Shown piece after piece: positions 9,154 to 9,208 of a stretch of 9,208 bases of DNA. The notes beneath the pieces are model-generated. The model ran no database searches, had not been told where the DNA came from, and saw only the letters and a program-made list of their open reading frames with translations. The DNA is from Burkholderiales bacterium (GTDB lineage: Bacteria > Pseudomonadota > Gammaproteobacteria > Burkholderiales > Burkholderiaceae_C), in contig JAGWTL010000099.1 in NCBI GenBank assembly GCA_028869035.1, positions 1-9,208 of the forward strand. The letters run 5' to 3'. Each line of letters starts with the position of its first letter. The stretch's first letter is position 1. Both the position numbers and the translations under genes were made by a program.

Positions 9154-9208
9154 GCCCAGTGCGCCGCGTGTGATCTCCGACCAGTCATTCGCGCCGCCGA
9201 AAGAAGTT
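9143..9208 (+). CDS. Possible start of a further gene (partial, unidentified)
   Basis: A second frame is open from ATG 9143 (or ATG 9131 in the same frame) to the window end, reading MVNEPSAPRVISDQSFAPPK and on. It overlaps the last 11 bases of the integrase frame and does not look like a continuation of the integrase, so it is not an obvious frameshifted tail. GGGG at 9136-9139 is too close to 9143 to be a good ribosome-binding site. Genes for small regulators often follow integrases in islands, but 22 residues are too few to identify anything. It may equally be chance. Confidence 0.25.
   Translation, partial: MVNEPSAPRVISDQSFAPPKEV

Overview
The window looks like chromosomal DNA of a GC-rich betaproteobacterium, most likely Burkholderiales and probably Comamonadaceae. 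This rests on the sequence character of the F1 ATP synthase beta and epsilon subunits, a Burkholderiales-style gene of unknown function behind a YheT-type hydrolase, a membrane-anchored cytochrome c5-like protein, and strong G/C third positions in almost every gene. The genus is an inference from memory of these families; no search was run.

Layout, left to right. (1) Positions 1-2100 hold the 3' end of the ATP synthase operon: the tail of atpG, all of atpD and atpC, then an intrinsic terminator. (2) A LemA-like lipoprotein gene on the minus strand (2100-2627) converges on that operon. (3) Divergent from it, a plus-strand run starts at 2721: a YheT-family alpha/beta hydrolase, an overlapping gene of unknown function, and after a 51-base gap two consecutive acyl-CoA synthetase/AMP-ligase genes joined by an ATGA start/stop overlap. 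The run ends at a very strong bidirectional terminator (7545-7585). (4) A membrane-anchored monohaem cytochrome c gene (minus strand, 7598-8107) reads into the same terminator from the other side. Its perfect TATAAT box overlaps a 15-base dyad. (5) A tRNA-Arg(CCG) gene at 8206-8281 is followed by a tandem repeat and then a tyrosine-recombinase (integrase) gene. That gene stops before most of its catalytic residues. Codon choice becomes visibly different here, with more TTG, GGG and CCC codons. This is the usual look of a genomic island or prophage edge at a tRNA gene.

Functionally, the left part is core energy metabolism, and the cytochrome c also belongs to respiration. The central run suggests activation of fatty or aromatic carboxylic acids to CoA thioesters next to an ester hydrolase; the substrates cannot be read from sequence. 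The right end is accessory DNA of which only the first ~0.9 kb is visible. No CRISPR array, complete insertion sequence or clearly new system is visible. The parts least explained are the gene of unknown function at 3700-4254 and the island edge after 8282. No gene-free stretch exceeds 300 bases; the longest is 8282-8427.
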